Below, one piece after another: positions 1-5,434 of a stretch of 16,081 nucleotides of DNA. This DNA comes from JBBRDU01 sp038203615. GTDB lineage: Bacteria > Verrucomicrobiota > Verrucomicrobiia > Chthoniobacterales > UBA10450. A program made the translations under genes and the position numbers. The stretch's first letter is position 1, and each line of letters begins with the position of its first letter. Below the pieces are notes generated by a model. That model was not told where the DNA came from. It saw nothing but the letters and a program-made list of their open reading frames with translations, and made no database searches. Location: assembly GCA_038203615.1 (NCBI GenBank), contig JBBRDU010000065.1:1-16081 (forward strand), written 5' to 3'.

Positions 1-178
1 TCGTGGGGGGCTTGATTGTTTTGTCTACTTATTTTCACATTAGTCTTTTTTTGTGCGCTCGCTTCCACTCGCCCCCCCCCCACCACAGCGGGGGCGAGCG
101 CCTAGCAGCCGCTCACGTTCATTTGCGATCAATATTGCCAAACAGCCTCAGGATGTTGAATCTGAGAGGCGCACAGGA
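1..178. other. Upstream spacer with C10 run
   Basis: No convincing gene is visible here. The first ~55 bases are AT-rich compared with the rest of the window, and a run of ten C lies at 72-81. The AT-rich block could hold the promoter of the gene starting at 179, but I see no clean -35/-10 pair. The C run is a site where sequencing or replication slippage could occur. Confidence 0.4.
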
Positions 179-499
179 ATGCAGACAGTCATTCAAGTGA
201 TTACGAGCGGGCGCGGATCTTTACGGGAAAAGATCATGACCGATCCGCGGCTGAAGAATTTCGGCTTGGTCCCGACCGAACATCAACGGCCCGGGCGTCC
301 GCATGGCTGGGCCAAGATCCACAGCGAAAACGCGCACGGCGCCATCAATTTGGAGTGGCACGCGCGCAGTGCCACGCTCATTTGTCGCGTCGTGACAAAG
401 CTGGGCAATAAGCCGAACTCGATCATTGGCTGTTTCGTCGATTACCTGCTGGCCCGTCACCAAAGCCGCATCTTGTCGATCCACATCATGCGCCGCTAA
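179..499 (+). CDS. Small conserved-looking hypothetical protein (106 aa)
   Basis: I do not recognise a named family. The reading frame extends upstream to 53, but I chose the ATG at 179. The upstream part reads as low-complexity Pro/Arg sequence over the C10 run, while from 179 the protein looks like a compact globular domain. Visible features are a Pro/Gly/His-rich stretch (PTEHQRPGRPHGWAKIHS, about residues 33-50), then alternating strand-like segments (AINLEWHARSATLICRVV) and a C-terminal IIGCFVDYLLARH segment ending in Arg-Arg. There is no signal peptide or membrane segment. An ATG at 236 is an alternative start. An antisense frame at 221-484 also exists, but its protein is less structured. 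The gene stands alone, convergent with the glycosidase gene ending at 844. Function unknown. Confidence 0.5.
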   Translation: MQTVIQVITSGRGSLREKIMTDPRLKNFGLVPTEHQRPGRPHGWAKIHSENAHGAINLEWHARSATLICRVVTKLGNKPNSIIGCFVDYLLARHQSRILSIHIMRR

Positions 500-843
500 T
501 TCCTAATCTCCTGCTCGTAATCGTAATCGATGTGACCGCGGATTTCGCGGATCTCTGCCGCATGACCAACCCTAGCCTGTCATCCTGCCTGCCCGGGGTG
601 GCGGGAGCCAGCCCCGCCAAGGCGGGGGCGCAGGAGCTCACCCACAGGGCGAGCATCACACAGAACACATTTGGGTGATCACCAGCGAGAACGGGGGGTC
701 CCTCCTCGACCGTGCGAGTCGGGATGACAAGCAAGATGGAGCACCGCTCGGGATGACAAACCGCGGAGCGGGCGGATCTCTTTTGTAGCGGCGCTCTATG
801 AGCGCCGATGCAAGGGTCGCGGCGCTGGGGCCCCTCCCACCTT
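500..843. other. Gene-free spacer rich in short repeats
   Basis: This spacer lies between the convergent ends of the small hypothetical gene and the glycosidase gene, and no gene is supportable in it. It contains a 7-bp inverted repeat at 612-618/621-627 (CCCCGCC-AA-GGCGGGG), an exact 12-nt direct repeat TCGGGATGACAA at 719-730 and 748-759, an opposite-strand relative of it near 576-583 (TGTCATCC), and a perfect hairpin at 789-807. The pattern is that of dispersed intergenic repeats. None of the hairpins is followed by a T-run on either strand, so I do not call an intrinsic terminator. Confidence 0.6.
789..807. repeat. 19-nt perfect hairpin (8-bp stem, 3-nt loop)
   Basis: CGGCGCTC-TAT-GAGCGCCG is a perfect 8-bp inverted repeat with a 3-nt loop. 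It shares this exact geometry, but not the stem sequence, with hairpins at 6034, 6064, 7351, 7372, 8096 and 15673. It lies 37 bp beyond the stop of the glycosidase gene, so it could shape the 3' end of that transcript, although no U-tract follows. Confidence 0.7.
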
Positions 844-3657
844 TCAGGCCGAGAGATCGCTAAAGGGATCGCGCTTGGCGATCGTGCCGAAGTCGCCCTG
901 TTGCAAAATGAGCTTGGCCACGAGGCCAGTCCAACCCGTCTGGTGCGGCGCGCCCAGGCCCGCACCGGTGTCGGCATGGAAATACTCGTGGAACCAATAG
1001 CGTTGCGCGTCGCGCGGATGATTAAAGATCCCGCCGGACGCGCCGGCAAAGGCCCGTTTCCCTTCCTTGTCGGGCAGCCAGAGTCGAATGAGCCGGTTGG
1101 AGAGTTCGTTCGCAATTTGTTGCAAGGTCATAAATTGCCCGGAGCCGGTCGGGCATTCCACTTTGAAATCGTCCCCGTAATAGTAATGAAATTTCTGAAG
1201 CGATTCGATCAACAGATAGTTGATGGGAAACCAGACCGGGCCGCGCCAGTTGGAGTTCCCTCCGAAAATGCCGGTCTGCGACTCCGCCGGCTCGTAGTGC
1301 ACCACTTTTTCTTCGCCGCGCACGCTCAAGACATAGGGATGTTCCTTGTGATATTTGCTGAGCGACCGCACTCCGTAGGGGCTGAGAAATTCCTCGGGAT
1401 CGAGCATGCGCCGGAGCAGACATTTCATGCGATGCCCGCGCGTCAGCGCGACGAGGCGGCGCTCGCCCGTGCCGGGCACTTGCCAGCGCGAGACCATGCT
1501 GGCGAGGTCGGGGCGGTTGGTGAGATACCATTCCAGCCGTGCCTTGAAGCCCGGGACGGCGTCGAGTAACTCCGGTTCAATCGTCTCGACCGCGAGCAGC
1601 GGCATGAGTCCGACGAGTGAACGCAGGCGCAGCGGGAGATAACGTCCGCCCGGCGTGTGCAGCACATCGTAATAAAATTCCTCCTCTTCATCCCAGAGCC
1701 CGATCCCTTTGCCGCCCAGATTGTTCATGGCCGCCGCGATCGCGAGAAAGTGCTCAAAAAACTTGGTCGCGATATTTTCATAGACCGGATTTTCGCGCGC
1801 CAATTCCAGGGCCATGCGCATGAGGTTGAGAGAAAACATTCCCATCCAACTTGTGCCGTCGCTTTGTTCGAGACGGCTGCCATCGGGAAACTGGGCGTTG
1901 CGATCGAAGACGCCGATGTTATCGAGCCCGAGGAAACCGCCCTGGAAAATGTTGTTTCCCTGCGAGTCTTTGCGGTTCACCCACCAGGTGAAGGCGATCA
2001 GCATTTTATGGAAGATCGTCTCGAGAAAGGCGCGGTCGCCCTGGCCGGTTTGTTTGCGTTCGATCTGATAAACGCGAGTGGCGGCCCAGGCGATGACTGG
2101 CGGATTGACATCGCTGAAATTCCATTCGTAAGCGGGCACCTGGCCGTTGGGATGCTGATACCATTCCCGCACGATGATATCGAGCTGCTGCTTGGCGAAC
2201 TGGGGATCGACCAGGGCCAGGGGAATGCAATGAAAAGCCAGGTCCCACGAAGCGTACCAGGGATACTCCCACTTGTCCGGCATCGACATGATGCGTTCGT
2301 TATGCAGATGCCGCCATTCGGCGTTGCGACCCGTTAGGCGCTCCGCCGGCGGCGTGGGCTGGCCCGGGTCACCATCCAGCCATTCTTCGATGATGTAGTG
2401 ATAGAACTGCTTGCTCCAGAGCATGCCGGCGAGCGCCTGGCGTTGAATGGCGCAATGCTCCGGACTGAGGCAGGCGGGGGCCAGCTCCGCGAAAAATGCG
2501 TCCGCTTCGATCGAGCGCCTAACGATAATGTTATCGAAGTCATGGAAAGGATCGCGCGATTCTTCTCCGGGGAGCAAAGGCGGCTCGCCTGCATCGTCCG
2601 GCCGCTGGCCGGGCGAAATGTTCGGTTTCTCGAGATTTCGCGGGGAGCCGCCGCGAAGAACAGGCGAGCCGCCTGTGCTCCCCGGATCGTTGACCTTGGC
2701 CAGTCGCAGTCGAATGGAGACGGTCTTCTGCGGCGGGATAACGAATCGATAATGCGCGGCTGCCTTGGTCCCGACCCGGTTTGGATTGACCAGCTCGAGC
2801 CGGTCCTGGATGAGGCAATCGTTGATCGAATCTTTGACGAACGGTGTCGGATTGGGCACGCCCCAGAGCCGTTCCAGGTTGGTTTCGTTCTCGGTGAAAT
2901 GAAGTCGATCGGCCTTTTCGCAATAGAGCCGGTAGGTGCCAATGTCGTGATGGGTCGCGTCGATGATCCCAATCTCCTCGTCGCTGCTCGAAGCTTCCTG
3001 CATGGCCGGTTTGCGATTGTCCCGGCCCCAGCTCCAGGTATTGCGGAACCAGAGGGTCGGCAGGAGATGCAGGGCGGCCGGCTCCGGGCCGCAGTTCGTC
3101 GCGTTCACCCGAATCAAAATGTCGCAGGGACCGGCCTTGGCGTATTCGACTTCGATATCGAAGAAGCGGTCATCGGCCAGAACGCCCGTGTCCCAGAGTT
3201 CGTATTCGCCTTCCATCTTGGAACGGCGCCCGCTCTCGCTCATCAGTTGCTCGTAAGGAAAGGCGCGCTGCGGGTATCGATAGGCCATCCGCATCATGCT
3301 GTGTGACGGGGTGCTGTCGGTGTACCAATAAAGCTCCTTCACGTCCTCGCCGTGATTTCCCTGCGGGCCGGTCACACCGAAAAGCCGCTCCTTCAAAAAC
3401 GGGTCACGCTCATTCCAAAAGGCCAGGGCAAAACAGAGCCGCTGTTTGTGATCGCAGAGGCCGGCGATGCCATCTTCATTCCAGCGATAGGCGCGCGACC
3501 GCGCATGATCGTGTGGAAAATAATTCCAGGCATCGCCGTTCGCGCTGTAGTCCTCCCGCACGGTGCCCCAGGCGCGCTCAGCCAGATACGGCCCCCAGAA
3601 ATACCAGGGCTCTTCCCGCGTCTGATTTTCGGCCAGACGAGCTTGCTCGGCGTTCAT
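844..3657 (-). CDS. MGH1/GH63-like glycoside hydrolase (937 aa)
   Basis: This is a large (alpha/alpha)6-barrel glucosidase of the GH63/MGH1-like type, probably cytosolic because there is no signal peptide. The N-terminal block WGPYLAERAWGTVREDYS, then FPHDHARSRAYRW and GNHGEDVKELYWYTD, is typical of bacterial members. The barrel follows: WYASWDLAFH with D472 as the likely general acid, HPNGQVPAYEW, GLWDEEEEFYYD, NWRGPVWFPINYLL, and near the end HEYFHADTGAGLGAPHQTGW, where E891 is the likely second catalytic acid by analogy with GH63 enzymes. The substrate is probably an alpha-glucoside or glucosylglycerate-type compound and cannot be fixed from sequence. About 45 residues near 323-368 are encoded by a palindromic repeat insertion; without them the length (~892) fits the usual family size. 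The ATG at 3657 is chosen because the conserved N-terminus begins just after it. No clear Shine-Dalgarno sequence is seen. The family is clear, the substrate is not. Confidence 0.93.
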   Translation of the reverse strand: MNAEQARLAENQTREEPWYFWGPYLAERAWGTVREDYSANGDAWNYFPHDHARSRAYRWNEDGIAGLCDHKQRLCFALAFWNERDPFLKERLFGVTGPQGNHGEDVKELYWYTDSTPSHSMMRMAYRYPQRAFPYEQLMSESGRRSKMEGEYELWDTGVLADDRFFDIEVEYAKAGPCDILIRVNATNCGPEPAALHLLPTLWFRNTWSWGRDNRKPAMQEASSSDEEIGIIDATHHDIGTYRLYCEKADRLHFTENETNLERLWGVPNPTPFVKDSINDCLIQDRLELVNPNRVGTKAAAHYRFVIPPQKTVSIRLRLAKVNDPGSTGGSPVLRGGSPRNLEKPNISPGQRPDDAGEPPLLPGEESRDPFHDFDNIIVRRSIEADAFFAELAPACLSPEHCAIQRQALAGMLWSKQFYHYIIEEWLDGDPGQPTPPAERLTGRNAEWRHLHNERIMSMPDKWEYPWYASWDLAFHCIPLALVDPQFAKQQLDIIVREWYQHPNGQVPAYEWNFSDVNPPVIAWAATRVYQIERKQTGQGDRAFLETIFHKMLIAFTWWVNRKDSQGNNIFQGGFLGLDNIGVFDRNAQFPDGSRLEQSDGTSWMGMFSLNLMRMALELARENPVYENIATKFFEHFLAIAAAMNNLGGKGIGLWDEEEEFYYDVLHTPGGRYLPLRLRSLVGLMPLLAVETIEPELLDAVPGFKARLEWYLTNRPDLASMVSRWQVPGTGERRLVALTRGHRMKCLLRRMLDPEEFLSPYGVRSLSKYHKEHPYVLSVRGEEKVVHYEPAESQTGIFGGNSNWRGPVWFPINYLLIESLQKFHYYYGDDFKVECPTGSGQFMTLQQIANELSNRLIRLWLPDKEGKRAFAGASGGIFNHPRDAQRYWFHEYFHADTGAGLGAPHQTGWTGLVAKLILQQGDFGTIAKRDPFSDLSA
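2549..2689. repeat. Palindromic (MITE-like) element inserted in frame in the GH63-like gene
   Basis: Two 25-bp arms at 2567-2591 and 2661-2685 are inverted repeats of each other with one mismatch, enclosing 69 bp and making a 119-bp element. Each arm is itself a small hairpin (AGGCG-GCT-CGCCT at 2578-2590; ACAGGCG-AGC-CGCCTGT at 2660-2676). Inside are CCGGCC-GCT-GGCCGG (2598-2612) and TTCGCGG/CCGCGAA (2637-2643/2651-2657). GGATCG occurs on both sides (2549-2554 and 2684-2689), 135 bp apart, which is 45 codons and consistent with a 6-bp target duplication that preserved the frame. The encoded peptide (TGGSPVLRGGSPR ... DAGEPPLLPG) is Gly/Pro/Ser-rich and unlike the surrounding barrel. It falls between a strand (SIRLRLAKVNDP) and a helix-like segment, presumably in a surface loop. 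Confidence 0.8.
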
Positions 3658-3734
3658 GCCAGACGAAGGCTTAGCAGGGGAAGCGCCCGATTTACAATAA
3701 CTACTTCTGCTGGCCGACGGCGTCAGCGTCTTTA

Positions 3735-3769
3735 ATCGAAAATCGCAGATCGAAAATCGGAAATTCCCT
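3735..3769. repeat. Heptad tandem repeat (ATCGAAA-type)
   Basis: Five consecutive 7-mers keep register: ATCGAAA, ATCGCAG, ATCGAAA, ATCGGAA, ATTCCCT. A sister array with the same last unit and a near-identical penultimate unit lies at 5400-5434. It is non-coding and sits between the glycosidase start and the truncated toxin. Confidence 0.65.
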
Positions 3770-3794
3770 CACTCCCGCTCGATCATGCCCGGTG
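3757..3794 (-). repeat. Partial copy of the guaA 3' end (possible att-like direct repeat)
   Basis: Over 38 bp this segment matches 5422-5459, the guaA stop region, at 33 positions. The five differences are all transitions and all fall in the part corresponding to guaA coding sequence. Read in the guaA frame on the minus strand it gives P-G-M-I-E-R-E-stop against P-S-T-I-E-W-E-stop in the real gene. Similarity fades beyond 3794. The copy has the same orientation as guaA and lies on the opposite side of the toxin-antitoxin region. It reads as a relic of a duplicated guaA 3' end, but it could be a dispersed repeat that overlaps guaA. Confidence 0.5.
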
Positions 3795-3836
3795 TTCAAC
3801 TCGTCGAGCCATAACCAAGAGCGACGCGACGGTGGA

Positions 3837-3899
3837 TCATGTACTTTCTCGCAAATCCTTCTCAGCCGAACGCCGGATACGAACCTCGTAGAGCGCCAT
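3837..3899 (-). pseudogene. RelE/ParE-like toxin remnant, 20 codons
   Basis: Starting at an ATG that overlaps the end of the antitoxin gene, this frame reads MALYEVRIRRSAEKDLREST and then stops. The opening YEVRIRRSAEKDL matches the first strand and helix of RelE/ParE-superfamily toxins (usually 85-100 aa), and the position directly behind a Phd/YefM-type antitoxin is the expected one. Everything after about residue 17 is gone. What follows is unrelated DNA leading into the guaA-3'-like repeat, so the toxin was truncated at its 3' side and should be inactive. The start is fixed by the overlap with the antitoxin frame. Confidence 0.65.
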
Positions 3900-4080
3900 T
3901 CTTCTTCAGCCTGCGCTTCACCTCCGCCAGTGAGATCAGCGGCTCGTTCTTCCGGCGGGCGATCACCGCCAAATCCCGCAAGTCCTCCAGCAATTCCTCG
4001 TATTCCGCCAGCGGCAGAATCACTGCCGTAGGCTTGCCGTTTTTCACGACGTATTCAGCTTTGGGATTCAGCGTCTTCAT
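3862..4080 (-). CDS. Phd/YefM-type antitoxin, orphaned (72 aa)
   Basis: This is a small antitoxin of a type II toxin-antitoxin pair. Such proteins bind their toxin and repress their own promoter. The core YVVKNGKPTAVILPLAEYEELLEDLRDLAVIARRKNEPLIS is visible in residues ~10-50, followed by the toxin-binding type tail LAEVKRRLKKNGA. The partner toxin immediately downstream is reduced to 20 codons, so the antitoxin appears orphaned. The last eight residues (RGSYPAFG) look like an extension. At position 3888 a single C-to-T change would create a stop after NGAL while leaving the toxin Tyr codon synonymous, so the ancestral stop was probably there (inference). The ATG at 4080 is supported by the family N-terminus; the Shine-Dalgarno sequence is weak. 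Confidence 0.82.
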   Translation of the reverse strand: MKTLNPKAEYVVKNGKPTAVILPLAEYEELLEDLRDLAVIARRKNEPLISLAEVKRRLKKNGALRGSYPAFG

Positions 4081-4094
4081 GACTTACAACGCTA

Positions 4095-4292
4095 TCATTT
4101 CACTTCCACTTTGCCAATCGCCGTCAGCATGCCGTCATTGGTGACGCCAATCTCTTTGAAGCGCCGCTTCGCCGGGGCAGATTGTGATTCGATGCCTGTC
4201 CCAATGCCGCGCTCGCGAAGCAGAGCTTCGAGGATCGCTAAGGATGCTGCGCACGTCGTGCAGTCAGCCAAGGCAAATGCTCTTACGACTCT
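4095..4292 (-). pseudogene. Possible gene tail (65 open codons, no start)
   Basis: An open frame without ATG or GTG start ends at 4095, 14 bases before the antitoxin start. Its C-terminal half (ILEALLRERGIGTG, then AKRRFKEIGVTNDGMLT AIGKVEVK) reads like the end of a real soluble protein, whereas the first ~17 residues do not. Upstream it runs into a short dispersed repeat at 4297-4323. It is best explained as the 3' remnant of a gene once co-transcribed with the antitoxin. I do not recognise the family, and chance openness is possible in this GC-rich DNA. Confidence 0.3.
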
Positions 4293-4296
4293 TCAA

Positions 4297-4323
4297 ATCT
4301 GTGTCCATCTGCGTAATCTGTGG
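4297..4323. repeat. Short degenerate tandem repeat (ATCTGTG-type)
   Basis: The unit ATCTGYG occurs three times at 4297, 4307 and 4316 with 2-3 nt between units. It sits between the possible gene tail and vapC. From memory, similar ATCTGTG/CATCTGCG strings are common intergenic repeats in several environmental phyla; this was not checked. Confidence 0.5.
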
Positions 4324-4336
4324 ATACCTCAACATC

Positions 4337-4705
4337 CTAGAGCTTCAGGAGAAAATCGAAGTGTGCGTCGGTGGTTTCGAGGTCGACCCTGTGATGTCGC
4401 GCACAGGCGGCGATCAGAACATCGGAGACGGGCGCGGTTTTGCCGGCTTTGCGGCACCGCCCCGCCAATTCGCACGCTTCCTCCCACACCTGGTCATCGA
4501 TGGGAAGTTCTGGCAACTCCTGCTCGTAAGCGCGCAGGGTCGCGCGTTCTTTTTCGTTTCCCGCCCCGGCCCAAAGTTCGAGGCGAACCGCTGCGCACCA
4601 CGCTGCTTGACCGGTTTGCAGGAGAAACTCGACCCTTGCCCGGACCACGGCGTTGCCAGTGGCGCGGAGCTGTTCGACCCAGGCTGAGGTATCGATGAGC
4701 GTCAT
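4337..4705 (-). CDS. vapC: VapC-like PIN-domain toxin (122 aa)
   Basis: This is a PIN-domain ribonuclease toxin, a Mg2+-dependent RNase that cleaves RNA when freed from its antitoxin. The acidic catalytic set is present: D5 in LIDTSAW, E43 in RLELWAG, D95 in VSDVLIAA, and D113 in TTDAHF. The length of 122 aa is close to the usual 125-140. Its ATG overlaps the stop of the upstream antitoxin gene by four bases (ATGA), the standard translationally coupled arrangement. All key residues remain, so it looks functional, unlike the relE remnant nearby. The target RNA cannot be predicted from sequence. Confidence 0.92.
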   Translation of the reverse strand: MTLIDTSAWVEQLRATGNAVVRARVEFLLQTGQAAWCAAVRLELWAGAGNEKERATLRAYEQELPELPIDDQVWEEACELAGRCRKAGKTAPVSDVLIAACARHHRVDLETTDAHFDFLLKL

Positions 4706-4941
4706 GCCTTACGCGGATGCGAGGCAGGCTGGGGTTTCATGCGATCCATTTCCATCGCCTCGATCTCATCATTCGACATCATGGATGTAAACGTGCCGGA
4801 GTGTTTCACGAGCCTGGCCATGCGCCGCTGACGATTGTATTCCTCGAGGGCCGTAAGAATCGCTTCGCGTTTCGTCTTCGCTTTCGAGAACTTTATGGCT
4901 TCGCGAAGTGTCTTATCTGGAATATCGACGGTCGTTTTCAC
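4702..4941 (-). CDS. vapB: VapB-like antitoxin (79 aa)
   Basis: This is the antitoxin partner of the downstream PIN toxin. The N-terminal MKTTVDIPDKTLREAIKFS, followed by KTKREAILTALEEYNR, is the ribbon-helix-helix-like DNA-binding part typical of VapB antitoxins. The acidic C-terminal half (MSNDEIEAMEMDRM) would thread into the toxin. The start codon is GTG at 4941; an ATG four bases further upstream is out of frame. An AGAGA stretch 4-8 bases upstream can act as the ribosome site. VapB/VapC complexes usually repress their own promoter. The only promoter-like pair upstream is TTGTTA, 17 bp, TAAAAG ending 8 bases before the GTG, which is too weak to call. Confidence 0.85.
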   Translation of the reverse strand: MKTTVDIPDKTLREAIKFSKAKTKREAILTALEEYNRQRRMARLVKHSGTFTSMMSNDEIEAMEMDRMKPQPASHPRKA

Positions 4942-5433
4942 GCATCTCTTTTACCATATATCGGAATCCTTAACAAGGACAAACGGAATACTGCCGGCCT
5001 TGCGGTAGCGTTGGTCAATCGCATCTGGGCGGGCAAGCCAACTTTGGTTTTAGGCGAAAATGGTTAACAGTCTCGCTCAGCCTCGAAGAACCATCCTTAA
5101 AGCGCGTGATGCACTTTGTCTGTATCAACGCCAAGACAGGAGGACGAGGAAGAAGCAGAGGGTGAGGGAGGAATGCGAGCACGTCCGTGGGCTGGGGAGC
5201 GCCCCGTTCAGCGGAGCGGGTTTGGGCGCCTTGCCGAAACGAACTTGGCCTGCGGCCAGTCTCCGTTCAAAAACCGGCGCGCGTCAGAGAAAGCGCGCCG
5301 CTGGCGAGGGCGCCAGCGCCAGCACGCGGGGGCGCGTGCGCTCCCCGATCACGGACCTCGCCAGTAGTGGATGTACGCCAAAGTGCATGACACGCCCTAA
5401 TCGAAAATCGAAAATTAGACCTCGGAAATTCCC
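4942..5433. other. Gene-free spacer between vapB and guaA
   Basis: No gene is supportable here. The left edge holds the vapBC control region, and the middle is occupied by a nested inverted-repeat element (5104-5395). A strongly purine-rich stretch runs through about 5137-5173. The right edge is a heptad array abutting the guaA stop. Several frames stay open only because the GC-rich palindromes contain few stops. Confidence 0.6.
5104..5395. repeat. Nested inverted-repeat element (~292 bp, MITE-like)
   Basis: The outer arms are GCGTG-ATGCACTTTG at 5104-5118 and its inverse CAAAGTGCAT-GA-CACGC at 5379-5395, identical apart from a 2-nt insertion. Inner arms GGGGAGCGC (5194-5202) and GCGCTCCCC (5338-5346) are exact inverses. 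Further hairpins lie inside: GGCGCGC/GCGCGCC at 5276-5282/5293-5299, CGCTGGCG-AGGG-CGCCAGCG at 5299-5318, and TGGCC-TGC-GGCCA near 5247-5259. No transposase is present, so it would be non-autonomous. Confidence 0.55.
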
Positions 5434-5434
5434 T
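5400..5434. repeat. Heptad tandem repeat abutting guaA stop
   Basis: Seven-mers in register read ATCGAAA, ATCGAAA, ATTAGAC, CTCGGAA, ATTCCCT. The array ends on the first base of the guaA stop codon (on the minus strand, just beyond the gene). The closing units match those of the array at 3735-3769. Confidence 0.6.

Noticed and set aside
719..759. CRISPR-like repeat (TCGGGATGACAA twice)
   Set aside because: There are only two 12-nt copies with an 18-nt gap, no further units and no cas genes; it is a dispersed intergenic repeat.
789..807. Intrinsic terminator of the glycosidase gene
   Set aside because: The stem is perfect, but on the minus strand it is followed by CTACAAAA and not by a U-tract.
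808..1569. 253-codon plus-strand frame at the end of the glycosidase gene
   Set aside because: Antisense shadow of the C-terminal barrel motifs (HADTGAGLGAPHQTGW), with no independent evidence.
2398..3306. Long open frame on the plus strand inside the glycosidase gene
   Set aside because: It is a GC-rich antisense shadow. The minus-strand protein has continuous family motifs here, and this one has none.
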